From Stenocarpella maydis (Eukaryota; Ascomycota; Sordariomycetes; Diaporthales; Diaporthaceae): a DNA stretch of 64,000 nt. The position numbers and the translations under genes were made by a program. Below are positions 47,060 to 59,463 of this stretch, in pieces. Location: NCBI GenBank assembly GCA_002270565.1, contig NQMI01000041.1, positions 124,001 to 188,000 of the forward strand, given 5' to 3'. Positions within the stretch are counted from its first letter, which is position 1; the number at the start of each line of letters is the position of its first letter. Below the pieces are notes generated by a model. That model was given only the letters and a program-made list of their open reading frames with translations, was not told where the DNA came from and ran no database searches.

Positions 47060-50000
47060 ATGAGATACAAGATGAGAATTGCCATCCGGGAGCAATTGGC
47101 CGTATTGTGAGTACCAGGATGTGTCCTGTCAGTGCCTATTGTTCTGGGTGGCGCGGCTGCTATTCGGCTGTCACTGCTGTCAGGGACGACGGCGGTGGGC
47201 CTTGGGCTTCGTCCTGCGCAGAGTGCTAGGGCCACCGGCTACAGCCCCTAGCAGGCTCCTGACATCTTCGCCGTCTAATAAACTTCTTTACTGACTCGAC
47301 CTGTAGCGTCACTCTCGTTGTACTAATCGGGCTCGCCATCGTATCCGTGCCAACATGGATCTTCGTCAACAACTTCGGTACGCATCCAAGAGCCTTATCC
47401 CCTGCCAAACAAAACTGACCGATCGCAGTAATCCAGGTACAGTCGAGCGGCCTGGCCCTGACAGCCTCTCTCAAGGCCACTCGCATCGCATCCGAGGTTC
47501 AGCTCGTGCAGACAGCATGTTCGACAATCTCCACGAGGATATTGATCCAACAGGCGCTGGATACATACTACCAGGGCAACACCAGCGAGGAAAATTGGGC
47601 CGCTGCAAGGAACGATTTTCAAAGCGCTCTCGGCTCTGGCGGAGGAAACTTGTACCAAGTCAAAGTATTTTCTAGGAACACCACCGGCCCCGCTTATGGT
47701 CTCTTTAATGTCACCGGCCTGACGACTCCCCGGATTGAACTTCCCTACAGGACAGCCAACGGCACCAGGCCGATTCTCGGCGAACCGGACTCGGGCTTTC
47801 CTCCGCCACTGTATCCGAACATCACCTATAGTGATACGGGCGTGCCGAGCACCAACAGTCCGAGCACCAACAGGTTCGCTGCATATGTATTCTCTGGCCT
47901 CCGACTGAACCAAGAAAGTGGACTATTGCTAGGTCCTCTGATGATAAACGAGTCGTTTGCCCTCATATCGCTGACTATCGTAAGCTGGGATACACCTTGT
48001 GCTCTCGTCGCCTCGCTGACAATATCTAGCCGATCAGGTCTATCAGCAGGCCAGGATTTATCTTGGGGTACATGACCGTTCTGGCCTCTGGAAGTGCCCT
48101 CTTGAATGTGACCAGTTCTAGAGAAGGTTTGGGTGAAACGGGCGCCGTGTTGATCATTAGCCCCGACACACCGGCCAATACGTTCAACACATCAACGCCA
48201 CCGAGCAATTCGACCTACACGCCGCCTGACCTAGATGCTTTTGGGGATATCCCAATGCGCTTTGTCCTTCCCCCGGCATCAGCTCCCACAGGTGCCGGGC
48301 GGCATGAGCAGCATAGCTATGCTTCCGGGCTTTTCGACAGTCCTTTTGCACTTCATGACTACCCAGCTGTGATGAGAGAATTCTCGACGCGGTTCGAAAG
48401 CGTTAACAACGCCAGCTCGGATCTGTGGACGAGGAACGAGCAAGGGACTGATGTGTCGGTCGGGTTCGCACGGCCACAAAACCCGCTCTTCACCTGGGCC
48501 GTTGTTGTGGAGCAGGCGCGCTCTGAAGCCACCGCCCCGATTCGCACGCTGCGCACGATCCTCCTTGGATGTGTCTTTGGCACCGCCGGCGCAGTTGCGA
48601 TCCTCGTCTTTCCGTGTGCGCACTGGAGCGTCATGCCGATCAGACGTCTGAAAGACGCCACCGAGAAGTCCATCTCCCCCCCAGGGTACCATGACGAGCT
48701 AGCAAGATTCAACACATACGACGAGGAGGGCACCGCGTCGGGCACGACGTCTAAAAAGTCCGTGAAAGGAATGGCGGCGTGGATTTCCCACAAGCTGGGG
48801 CGCCATCACCGAAGACGGCTCCTTGCAGATGCCGAAAGTGACTCGCATCGAAGAGTCTTCAAGATTCCAGGCAAGGTCGAAAGCCACAAGCACATAATCA
48901 CTGACGAGCTCACGGAGCTTACCACAGTCTTCAACGAGATGAGCGATGTGAGTCTCACCCTGACGGCTATCCTCCACATAGAGCCGCCTTGGGGGAAGCA
49001 TTAGGGAACCCGACAGTCACTTTTGAACATCATCGCCGGCAAGAACTGACTTGGATCTATGTAGGAACTGCTTAAACAGTACACGTCGTTGGATGAAAAA
49101 GTCGCCGAGAGAACGCGAGAACTAGAAATCAGCAAGAAGGCAGCCGAAGCAGCGAACGAGAGCAAAACTCTATTCATTGCGAATATCTCTCATGAGCTCA
49201 AGACACCATTGAACGGCATTATGGGCATGTGTGCGGTGTGCATGGAAGAGGATGATATTGTTAGGATCAAGCAGTCCCTCAAAACCCTATACAAATCTGG
49301 TCCGTCTTCGATCTAGAGAACAGGCTTGAGCCACGATCCAATCAAGACGCATAGTCGCTAACTAATATCTCAGGCGATCTTTTACTTCATCTTCTGGACG
49401 ATTTGTTGAGCTTCTCCAAGAATCAGATTGGTCATCAAGTGAGCCTCGAGGAACGCGAATTCCGACTGGCAGATATTCGGTCGCAGATCCTTTCCATCTT
49501 TGACAAGCAAGTGAAGGAGGGTCGCATCACACTGTCGGCCGAATTCGTTGGTACCAACCCTGAGGGTCAGCCCGCCGACAAAGATCGTCCCGACCAAGAA
49601 AGGCGCCTCCCCGCTGTTGGTCCTCAAGGTCTTGGGCGCCTGAAGGACATGTGTCTTTTGGGCGATCAACACCGGATCTTGCAGGTCCTGATTAATCTGG
49701 TGAGCAACAGCTTGAAGTTTACACCGGCGGGTGGAAGGGTCATGGTGCGCATCCGATGTGTAGGAGAAGCAGAGTCCAGCGATGAGAGCAGGGCGTCGTC
49801 CATGTCGAGAAACTCGAGCCACCTCGGACGCGGTCGAGGCCGCCTAGGGTCCGGCTCCCAAAACTCGACTAGCTCTAGGGGCGCATCATCATCTATTGTG
49901 CAATCACGGGTCCAGAAAGGCACTGCCTTGTCCATAAACCCGGCCGATCCCAGATCCGGGTCTCACATGGCGGTCATGGAGATGCCTGCGACTCCGCCGC

Positions 50001-51134
50001 CACCCAACGCCAAGACATATCTATTCGAATTTGAAGTCGAAGACACTGGCCCTGGTATCCCCGAACATATGCAACAACGAGTGTTTGAGCCGTTTGTGCA
50101 AGGAGACTTGGGCCTCAGCAAGAAATACGGCGGCACTGGCCTAGGCCTAAGCATCTGCTCCCAGCTAGCCACGCTCATGGGTGGGAATGTCTCCTTGAGG
50201 AGCACGGTGGGTGTCGGTACGACCTTCATTGTGCAGTTGCCGCTGAAATATACAAAGGAAAAGTGAGCACACGCGTACGGCCTGCTATGGAATACGCAGA
50301 GAACTAATTTGAGTATGCAGACCTAACAGTGCAGCTTCCAGCAGCATGGGTGGCTCACGGCCGCCAAGTATAACATCGGCAGATGTCGAAAGTCGCCGCC
50401 AGTCGGTGGAAGGGCCGACCGCCGAGGGCTCAAAATCGACTGGTACAAGCGTGGTGGACAAACAAACCCGGCTTGTGGGCCTCAGCCAGCCTTTCTTCGC
50501 GGCCGCGAAATCAAAAACCCACAAGAGCGACGATGAGAAAATGGCAATGATAAACCAGGCGATGGAAAAGAAGCGAGGACAGGGGAAGCTGCGGGTGTTG
50601 GTGGCCGACGACAACAATACCAACATCGAAGTTGTGAGCAGAATGCTGAAGCTTGAGGACATCTATGACGTTACAATCGCCAAGGACGGCCAGGAGGCGT
50701 ACGAGCTGGTCAAGACGAACTTTGAGCGCAACGAGCGGTTCGACGTCATCTTCATGGACATCCAAATGCCAAACCTGGACGGGCTTCAGAGCACAAGGCT
50801 GATCCGCAAGATGGGCTACAATGCGCCTATTGTTGCGCTGACGGCGTTTTCTGACGCGAGCAATGTCAAAGACTGCATGGACTCGGGCATGAACGAGTTT
50901 CTCGCAAAGCCGATCCGGCGGCCAGCGCTGAAGCAAGTGCTTAAGAAGTTTGCGACGATCCCCGAGGAGCCGGAGACGGCAAGCCTGCTGACCAAGAAGA
51001 GCACACCAGAAGCAACGACGCCGGCGGAACCGTCAGCCGAGAAGAGGGACCTTGGACTTGTCTCGGCGACCGAGGTCACTTCCCCGGAGGAAGAGGAGCA
51101 CTCTAATGGAGTGGCCTCAGCAGGGCAGAAGTGA
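47060..51134 (+). CDS. sln1: SLN1-type (group VI) hybrid histidine kinase
   Basis: Seven exons: 47060-47106, 47307-47377, 47429-47979, 48030-48947, 49065-49299, 49374-50262 and 50321-51134; 1174 aa with all phases consistent. A membrane segment near the N-terminus ([20 protein letters not shown]) is followed by an extracellular sensor domain with many N-x-S/T sites, a second membrane segment ([19 protein letters not shown]), a HAMP-like stretch ([15 protein letters not shown]), the phosphoacceptor H-box [15 protein letters not shown] with His572 (49191-49193), N-box [11 protein letters not shown]-boxes [19 protein letters not shown] and [13 protein letters not shown], and a C-terminal receiver with Asp1000-Asp1001 and phospho-Asp1050 in [11 protein letters not shown]. 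This is the plasma-membrane osmosensor that signals through a phosphorelay to the HOG MAPK pathway. Two Ser/Gly/Arg-rich insertions lie in the ATPase domain. The start could be ATG 47060 or 47072. Confidence 0.93.
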
Positions 51135-52551
51135 ACTTTACGCACCTGAGACCTGACCCGGGATCCTGATGTCGATCTCAGGCATGCATGTTGACGAATT
51201 CGATCAGAAGCGGAAACGCAAGCACGCCTGACTGGTGCGACGCACGCTTTACTTGATACACATTCTCTCCAGTCGCCGGGACGCATCGAGGGCGGGAGTT
51301 TATTTCTCATTATCCTTTTTTTTTTTAATGACGCAGACTTGTACACAAGGATCAAGATATAATTTGGGAAGGCATTGGGAGCGGGACGGTGTTAAAGGTA
51401 CACGGCACACCAAAATCACGAGAAGGTGACGGCGCCCAGGCGTTTCCTTGTCCTTTTTGTTTTTGTTTTTCTTTCTTTCTTTCTTTCTGGGTTTTTTTTT
51501 ATTGTTTTATTTTTTTTTTATTTCACAAACCACGAGACGGGTGTCTATGCATTGTGACGAGGGTCTTGTGTGGAAATGGGCGAGTCGGACCTCTGCCTTG
51601 CAGCATACCAAAAATGAGGGTGTGTGGGAGGCATTTTGTTGGGCTTAGTTTGGCACTGTTTTTGTGTCATGTTCTCATTTGTGCCTGTCTGCCCTCGATG
51701 TTTTTGAGCTTCGTGGCGAGGAGAAGCGAGCCAAAAGACGCAGATGATCTAGCTGATGGGCCTGAAGTGCCTTGGACAAGCTTTCGCAGGGCACTCTTGG
51801 CGGAAAACGTATGTGGACAGTATGAGAGATGGATGAATATGAGCCAAGAATACAAGGCGGGTAGGAAGCCCGGCTCACCATATATGCCCCCGCCCACACG
51901 CGGTTCCCCTGAGTAAGATGCTAAGAGACGGGTGATGAAGTGTGCTATGATGGTCTGTGCCCAAGAGTCTTGGAAGCGAGGCGATGTGCCTGTAATCAGC
52001 AAACCCGTAGCCGCCAGGGGGGCTGTAAGCGCCGAGCTGGCCCCGGCAGGAGGGGCGGTTGCAGGGGTTCCGAGGTCGACCAGAAGAAGCTCACCCCTGC
52101 ACCGTCCCGAGCCCTGAGCCTGCGCATCCCAGCCATTGGGCCGGCGCCTCTTGGGGAGCTCTGGTCGGGATCTTATTATTATTAGACGGCCCTGGGGGGT
52201 TGCAAGCTGGCTGCCTGTTGGCGCCCATGCAGCGAGGTGGAATGAAATCACTCTCTCCGCCGTTCCCACTGCCCGCTCATCGCCGCCTCTCACCCACTGC
52301 ATCTAAGCGTGACGTGATCTGACACGGGCATCTCGAAGGCCTCAGCTGCTGTACAGACACGGCACCATATCACATACGCGAGCGAGCAAGCCTCACCATC
52401 CATCCGCCTTCTGCAGCCAGACCTGGTGAGTGCGGTGCTTCCAGTGATGCCTCTAGCTTGTGGTGCAACCGCGACGACAGCCTCGCTCCCACTGCCTGAG
52501 CTCTGCTGACAGCCTCCCAGCTGCGTCGAGACCAGCGTCTCTCGTGCAAAA
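51135..52551. other. Spacer between the hybrid kinase and AIM24 genes
   Basis: Contains T-rich runs at about 51317-51326 and 51460-51520 (probable 3' UTR of the kinase gene) and the AIM24 promoter. A 211-codon minus-strand frame at 51667-52302 is open but unfamiliar and overlaps the promoter region; I do not call it a gene. Confidence 0.5.
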
Positions 52552-54031
52552 ATGTCTCAGTACTATCCTCGTGAGTTTTCAGCTGAGCCATCCCGCACGG
52601 CCGAGAGCCCCAGAGGCTGACCGTGACACAGCTCCGCCGTCCGCGGCCCAGAAGAACTACCCGCCGCCGCCCATGTCGGCGCCGGCTCACCAGACTTCCT
52701 TTGGACACATCGGGGGAGGGCCAATGTCGCCACCGGCAAACAAGACTTCCTTCTACCCTCCCCCGCCCAACGGCTCCTCTCCAGCCCAGCAGCAGCCGAG
52801 GAATTATCCTCCGCCGCCGGCTGCGGCGGGGACGCCGCCTCCCAAGAGTGGCAGCCCCATGTCTTATCCGCCACCTCCCCAGCAGTTTTCACCACCACCG
52901 CCGCCACCACAACCGCAGCAGCAGGTTCCCAACATGAGCCTGCCTCTCCACATGCGCCACAGCTCTACCGGCTCGGTCCACAGCCAGCATGGGCCCCAGT
53001 TCACTCACAACCAGCAGTCACCCCAGCCGCCACAGTATGCCGGCCCGCCCGAGGGCGACTACCCGCCCGAGAAGCCGCCCCGGTCGGAGCGGGATGACGA
53101 GGAAGCCCCGGTGGACACGAGCAACCCCTCGAACCTGGTGAGCGGGGCCCCGCCGGCCGGGCACTTTGTCGGGGCGTCGGCCATCGTGGACGACGTGGGC
53201 ACCTTCAACGGCGGGTCGTACCGCATCAGCCACCGCGACAGCAACACCATCCTGACCATCCAGCTGGCCATGGGCTGCCCGCTGAGCGCAAAGCCGGGCA
53301 CCATGATCGCCATGAGCCACACCATCACGCTCAAGGGCGCCTACAAGTTCAGCATGAAGAAGCTCGTGGCGGGCGGCGAGATGGGCCACTCCACCTTCAC
53401 GGGGCCCGGGGAGCTGCTCCTGGGGCCGCCATTCCTGGGCGACGTCACCAGCCTGCGCCTGACCGGCAACGAGAGCTGGAGCGTCGGCCACGACGGCTAC
53501 CTGGCCAGCACCCAGGGCGTCATCAAGGAGTACAAGAGGCAGGGGCTGGGCAAGGCCATGTTCAGCGGCGAGGGCCTGTGGGTCTACAAGGTCAGCGGGA
53601 CTGGCCTGCTCTGGCTGACGAGTTTCGGTGCCATCATCAGGAAGGACGTAAGTTGACCCTAACAAGACTTCTCCACGTCGGTGGGACAGCGGCGCTGACA
53701 CAAGATCCGTGACAGCTCGTGGATGGAGAAAAGTACATTGTCGACAACGGCCACCTGGTGGCCTGGAACACAAAGTACGTCATGGAGCGGGTCGCTTCAG
53801 GCGGCATCATCTCTGGGTTGGCGTCTGGGGAGGGCCTGGTGTGCAAGTTCACGGGGCCAGGCACCGTCTTCATCCAGACGAGGAACGCGGTAAGTCTTGT
53901 GGCCGCCATCCCAGCCCTGTATAACGAACGAGACAGTGCTGCAAGACACCCCCCGCTGACCACTGTTTCCCCTCGCATAGAAATCCTTCGCTGCGTACAT
54001 GACCGGCAACGGGGCACCTGTAAACTCATAA
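52552..54031 (+). CDS. AIM24-family protein with N-terminal YPPPP repeats
   Basis: Exons 52552-52570, 52632-53647, 53716-53889 and 53981-54031; 419 aa. The first coding exon is only 19 nt. Residues 1-170 are Pro/Gln/Ser-rich with YPPPP repeated five times ([35 protein letters not shown]). The rest is the AIM24/TIGR00266 beta-structured domain: [105 protein letters not shown]. Yeast AIM24 is a mitochondrial inner-membrane organiser, but this protein has no Arg-rich presequence and has XYPPX-like repeats, so it may belong to the non-mitochondrial branch of the family. All introns are GT-AG with visible CTGAC-type branch sites. Confidence 0.87.
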
Positions 54032-54149
54032 CTCTTTTCAGCTAAGGACGGCGACGGATCCATCTACAGGCTCCAAGGTGGGGGTTGTTTCATGGCCAGG
54101 GGCCACAGCTATTCGGATGTGTACATGCCTGTTCTAGGGGTCCAGGGCC

Positions 54150-54185
<36 letters not shown>

Positions 54186-55717
54186 GCTCTCTCTCTCTTC
54201 TTTCTTCTTTCGCCCCCCCCACCCCGCGGCCCCTTCTCCTTTTCCTTGAGGGGTATATGTTCATATTACTTCGCTTCAAGAAGCGTGCTCTGTCGGAATT
54301 CACCCGTCTTATCGTCTCATCAATACGAAGAGGAGATCATCCTGTTTTCTTCTGCTCATTAGCCATCCTTTATGATAGAAACACCTTGTTAACTCGGGCC
54401 ATCGGTGTTATGCGAAACAGGGAGACTGTTCAAAACAATTGCTTTCGAACCCAGCCTTGACACCGTGTGCTGTCACCAATCCATCCATTTTGCTTGCGAG
54501 GTTAATGTGCTCGTGCGAAGGAGTGATCCAGCTTTGCTCCGACATTTGAGGCAAGGCAGACTCTACTTTTGTATGGCAAGTGCTAGATACTGCTTACCTG
54601 GTACTCGGGTGGCCACCTGAAGAAGGCAGCAGAAAATGGGGATGCCGCCGGTAGGGGTCAATGGAGGCTGTATACGTGATGTCTTCTTCTCTTTCCTAAC
54701 TCTTGCCTGGGTCCCAACTGCTGCTAGCGAGCGATGACCTCGTCTGACCTGTTGGGCCACTTGCAACGCATCGGATTAAAGGGAGGGCTTCCGAAGCACC
54801 AACTACCCATAGTCGCTTCCCACGCAGAGGGTTTGCTCCCAGGGCGAACGACTTCCTCCGCTCTTTGAAGCAAGTGGGCGCCCGACCATCTTGCCGACGC
54901 GACGCTTTCCCACCCCCAACCATTCCACTGCACCTCATCCATCACACAGCCAACCCGGGACTCGGCCGTCGGTTTTGGTTATCGCCTGCGCAGCTTTAGG
55001 GTATCTTCTTCTTTTCTTCAGGGTACACTGAAGCCAGTTTCAGCGTTTTTGAGCGGAAGTTTCGTTTTGTTAAAGCTGATGCCTCGGCCCTCACTGCCAC
55101 TTGTCTTACCTTTCTCCGTTCCCCACCCACCGTGTCTTGCTGCCTCTCTGCCGACAAGCAGGGTCTCTTTGACCCGCGCCGACCAGTCCAGATCTACCTC
55201 CTCGACGGAGTACTGCCTGTCTCTTGTGAGGCCTTTCACCTGTCTGGGCCTTCTCGGTAAGTGGCCCATCCCATCTAGGTGGGATGCGCTCTGTTGAGAC
55301 ATGAGCCCGTCGCTGACTTTAGACGTTATCTGTCTGCTCTCAGCCGACTTCGCTTCTGTCAATGTCCGGGCAGGTCATCTATTCCTAATCACCTGAGAGC
55401 GAGGGTTTTATATTTGACACTTGCGAGAGATTGTGACTCAGGCCCGTCATTTGATGTAAGTAGCCCCAGGATCTGTTGCGATATCCGTCCACTTGTCAAT
55501 CGCCATCACCACTCACTCTACTCTTCCAACTCCAGCATTCTTGTGCGCTTGCAATTGTTCAGGATGTTCTGACACTGATTTTTGTTTTTGGACTCTCAAG
55601 AAGCGGAGCAGCAGTCCCACCTGAAGACTGATACATTGCGCACCGTTTGGGAGGCTTTCCGAGCATACCAAAAAACTCGACTTCATCGGGTGGCCGATCA
55701 GGGCTCGGGGTCCCGTC
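54032..55717. other. 1.7-kb spacer with poly-T tract
   Basis: A run of 32 T lies at 54153-54184, followed by CT-rich DNA. Pyrimidine-rich leader-like sequence precedes the next gene, and a possible 5'-UTR intron (GTAAGT at 55456 to CCAG at 55535) is visible. No gene seen. Confidence 0.5.
54153..54184. repeat. Poly-T tract of 32 bases
   Basis: Uninterrupted T run just 3' of the AIM24 gene. A homopolymer of this length is probably variable and hard to sequence exactly. Confidence 0.95.
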
Positions 55718-57856
55718 ATGAGCAGAGGCGACATGTCTACTTTGCAGCAAAACCAAGGCAACTCTGCCATGTTGCGCCCAGTGAGGCCCAAGCTGACCGT
55801 CGACACTCGAGCGCATACCAAGCCCGACGCCGACCAGCCCGCCACCGAGAGTGCACCTGTCCTCGCCTGCCGAGAGAGTGGCATCCCACACTTCAACCAG
55901 GCCGTTGACCGCAATTGTAAAAAGGTTTCTGAAATGATGAGTTCGCCTACTTGGCGCAGTCAGCGGCCCGGACCCGCCGTCGTTGACGACAGCACTCCTT
56001 CGGAGCCACACGGTCTGCGCCATGCATACACCCCCGACTCTTGGAGGCATTATGTCGAGAACGATGGAAAACGCCACTCAGTCACACAGGACGAAGATAA
56101 CCACGGGATCCTGTATCATTTCGAGAGGCAGCGTGCTCGGCGTCGTCATGCCGACAGCGGCATTTCTCTGGGTCGAGATCCAGAAGCTATGAGAATTCTC
56201 GGTATCCATCCGTTCTCAGAGATACCAGACAGTCCTGCCAGTACATTCGTCATTTCGGCTGCTGTGCCCAATGGAGCCTCTCACCCCCGCGATGTCATGC
56301 ATGGAGACCTGCATCTTGTGATTCCCCACAAGCGGACCGACATCCAGAGCAGGGCTCCTGAAGACGGCCTCTCCTTTGAGCTTACGTCCGAGGATGAATA
56401 CGTCGGAAGTCATGACAAGGACTTCCAGAGCTCGTCTCGATCTGTTAGTCACGGGCCTGGTCAAGCTCAAAGTGAGGAAGCACTAAACAAGCAGGGTGTC
56501 CTTGGGAGCGCAAGGATGCGGCAGAATATGGACCATGATATCCATCAGCTTATGGACAGAGATGAGGCCATCAAGTCCGTCAACTCCAAGCACGCATCTC
56601 CGCGGCGAAATGGCCGCCCTGATCCTGAAGATAAGCTACGCTTTCAGGATTTGCTCGGCAGACTTCGTTGCGAGGCTGAGGCATTGGCTGGTGATCGAAC
56701 GGACAAGGTTACCCTGGACGATCCGGCCATAGTTTCCTTTGCACCCAGGAAGAGCACACAGCGCTCTGCAAACGGGGAACTTGCAGCTCGTCTGGATGCC
56801 GAGGAGAAAATGTACCCAACAAAAGGGAGGCATCACACATCTTCTGATTCTGGCTACGCATCTCCCACAACACACCTGAGACCAAGCGACCGCACACTGC
56901 CGAGGAGCAGACGCGGCACCTCAGGCGAGACTGAGTCTGACCCCCTTGTTTTCCAGCACAGCAAGGCCGACTCGAAGTACTCCGAGCCAGATCACCCCTC
57001 GAAGTCTTCGACCCTCAATCCCGCGGCAAAGGTATTCTCATTTGCCAATGCCTGCAGCAACCCCCCGAAGAAGCGAGGCGGGCTTGCTCCCGTCCATGTT
57101 CCCGAACATGTCTTCTCATCGTCGCTTCCCCAGGCACAGTTTGGCACGGGCGTCCAATTGCAGAACCTTGGGTACAATACCCTGCCCAACCTAGCCAGCC
57201 CTCTGACAAACTTTGCCCTCACACATCCAGGCTTGCTCCAGCTTCCTCCGGCTTTACTTTCTCGAGGCAGCCCTTTTACTCAAGCTACCATGCCACCTCC
57301 ACTCGGGCTCAGCCTGCCTGTAAACATGGCCTCAACGTTCCCAAGTCCCGGGACCTTGCCCAGTCTACCATTCCTACAACCACCGCCCGGCGTGGGTCTA
57401 CCAGGACCCGCAAATTCATCAGGGCTCATGTCAGTATCTGGACCGGTACCTGCCGACCTCGTTGGCCCCTTCCACCAACAGCTTCCATCGGTTCCCTCTT
57501 GCAACAACCCAGCTCACCAAGCCCCTCCGGCTCTCAGCGCCACTGAAGGCTTTTCGGCAGCCACGACACCACAGCTCCCACCTCCTGCGCCCCCCGCCTC
57601 ACTATTGAATCCTGTCCATAGAGGCCCCGTGCCGCCACCGGCTCCTCCGGTGGCCCCAGTGGTCAACCCGATATTTGGGAAGAACGTGCCCAAGCCGAAG
57701 GTACCGAACACTACTGGTCAGCAGTACTGGGAGTACTGGCACGAGCTGCGACGTACTTTTGAGCCTGGATACGCTCAAAAGTCCAAGCAGAACCAGCAGA
57801 AGCGGTATATGAAACAGCTGGGCCACAAGAGCGATGGCACGACGAACCAGCCTTAG
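55718..57856 (+). CDS. Uncharacterised proline-rich protein with conserved-looking C-terminal motif
   Basis: Intronless frame of 712 aa; I do not recognise a named family. The N-terminal half is hydrophilic and charged, with blocks that look coding, such as HAYTPDSWRHYVENDGKRHS and DPEDKLRFQDLLGRLRCEAE. From about residue 470 it is Pro/Leu/Gly-rich (LPPALLSRGSPFTQ, PAPPASLLNP, PPPAPPVAPVVNPIFG). The C-terminus ends in an aromatic/basic block, GQQYWEYWHELRRTFEPGYA followed by QKSKQNQQKRYMKQL, the most ordered-looking part and possibly a binding motif. There is no signal peptide or membrane segment. The length without introns and the GC-rich third positions argue for a real gene. ATG 55718 is the first in frame; a second in-frame Met lies five codons downstream. 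Confidence 0.7.
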   Translation: MSRGDMSTLQQNQGNSAMLRPVRPKLTVDTRAHTKPDADQPATESAPVLACRESGIPHFNQAVDRNCKKVSEMMSSPTWRSQRPGPAVVDDSTPSEPHGLRHAYTPDSWRHYVENDGKRHSVTQDEDNHGILYHFERQRARRRHADSGISLGRDPEAMRILGIHPFSEIPDSPASTFVISAAVPNGASHPRDVMHGDLHLVIPHKRTDIQSRAPEDGLSFELTSEDEYVGSHDKDFQSSSRSVSHGPGQAQSEEALNKQGVLGSARMRQNMDHDIHQLMDRDEAIKSVNSKHASPRRNGRPDPEDKLRFQDLLGRLRCEAEALAGDRTDKVTLDDPAIVSFAPRKSTQRSANGELAARLDAEEKMYPTKGRHHTSSDSGYASPTTHLRPSDRTLPRSRRGTSGETESDPLVFQHSKADSKYSEPDHPSKSSTLNPAAKVFSFANACSNPPKKRGGLAPVHVPEHVFSSSLPQAQFGTGVQLQNLGYNTLPNLASPLTNFALTHPGLLQLPPALLSRGSPFTQATMPPPLGLSLPVNMASTFPSPGTLPSLPFLQPPPGVGLPGPANSSGLMSVSGPVPADLVGPFHQQLPSVPSCNNPAHQAPPALSATEGFSAATTPQLPPPAPPASLLNPVHRGPVPPPAPPVAPVVNPIFGKNVPKPKVPNTTGQQYWEYWHELRRTFEPGYAQKSKQNQQKRYMKQLGHKSDGTTNQP

Positions 57857-59437
57857 GAGAAGCGCGGGTCTTGGAGCGAGGCGCAACGGGGCGGAGATCA
57901 AGCGAATGGCGCATCCAAAACACACAGCGTTTCTAGTGAGCCAACAGGCGGCAAGGCTGCGGCCGTGGGCGACAAAGATGTTGGCTGCAACACCCCGGCC
58001 CCGTCTCTCAAGGAGGCAACTCAGGTGCCTTGATTCCGGCAGCATACATTTTGATTTTCTGATGTCAAGGCCGGGTGTACTTGTCACACATTGACAGATG
58101 GAGGTGGGGACTGGAGGTTTTCTCACATCACATCGACGATTATGCAAATGCTTTTTCTATTGTTATCGTTTTGTTCGTAAGTAATGACTGGTAATGACTT
58201 ATGCTTTTACGAGGATGATTACCACGAGTCTGGCATGTCTTTCCGATGAAGCAAAGGGGGGGGGAGTGTGAAAGTATTGGGGGGGATTGGAACAGAGATT
58301 CGATCAGAGGGATCGGGGTGTTCATATGGTTAAAGGCTCGACAGAACCAATGTCATGTTGTCCAATTCAGACGTACTATCCCTCCTGCCCCTTTACAGAA
58401 CCTAATTGTTCTATTTACGCGTGGATATCGTGTGTACGTTCAATTATCGACACTCAACTGCCACCGTGACAGCGCGGGGGCCCATGGATGATAGACCCCA
58501 CAAAATGAGAACTTGCTTGGTCCTCTTGTCCAGCTTCCACCCTCTGGGGATCTCAGGTCCTGACACTGGTCTCAGAAAGGGTGCACATTTCGGTATGATT
58601 CCCATCACCGTGAGGTCCCTATTCCCCGAGACTACCAGTTGTTGCCGTAAGGCATTGGCCTGTGATACCCATCACGATGGCTTCACCCAAGGCCCCTTGC
58701 ATCACAACGGAGTGGCTGGGCTCAACCATGTAGCGGAACACACCATATGCAGTCTTGAAACACTTTTTTATTCTCCTGCGTGATAATTGATCCTGCAGAA
58801 GGAGCAAATTTCATCTTGAGAAAAGACCCCCCCCCCAATTTTCCCACATATCCAAAGTCAAGGTCATTGAGGTATACCGAAGAGGCCCGAGACCTCACCT
58901 TGGGGGATTGGAGACCTCACCTACTTACTCGAAATCTGATTGGACAGCCGTTGGCCTGCTCTGATGTGGTGGGACCGCCGAGGAGGGATGGGTGCCTCCA
59001 AGGTACTGGTGGTGGTCCGTATCTGGTACAATGTGGCCGCCCAGGTACGATTGTAACAAACTGGGGGGGAGGGGGGCGAGCATTAATGACACCGCTAATT
59101 CTTCGAGTGTACGCGTAGCTTTCTTATGTGTGTGATTCGTTATGAAACAAGCAGAGTTGGTGGTGAACTTTAGTTTTGGGGGCCGGGGAGGGTGTGCTGC
59201 ATTGTGCACCGCGCTTTGGTGGGCTGAATAATGACTACCTACCCACCTGCTCCCCCATGAGTTCTTGTTTAACCCCCCCCCCATCATCCGGAAGGGACGG
59301 ATGCATGCGGACATCATCAGAAGTACATCGTCGTGCATGATTGTCATCCGTCGCGTCCGACTACCCTTTGGCGTTTATATGGACGGACATCCGGCCTTGG
59401 GCCAGTGAGGGAGGGCCTGGCATAGAGATGTGTAGAC

Positions 59438-59463
59438 GTGTGTGTGTGTGTGTGTGTGTGTGT
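59438..59463. repeat. (GT)n dinucleotide microsatellite
   Basis: About thirteen GT units in non-coding DNA, followed by an imperfect TGTCTGTATGTCTGTGTG stretch. Confidence 0.95.

Noticed and set aside
51667..52302. 211-codon minus-strand frame
   Set aside because: Unfamiliar composition, overlaps the AIM24 promoter, and no splice or family support.
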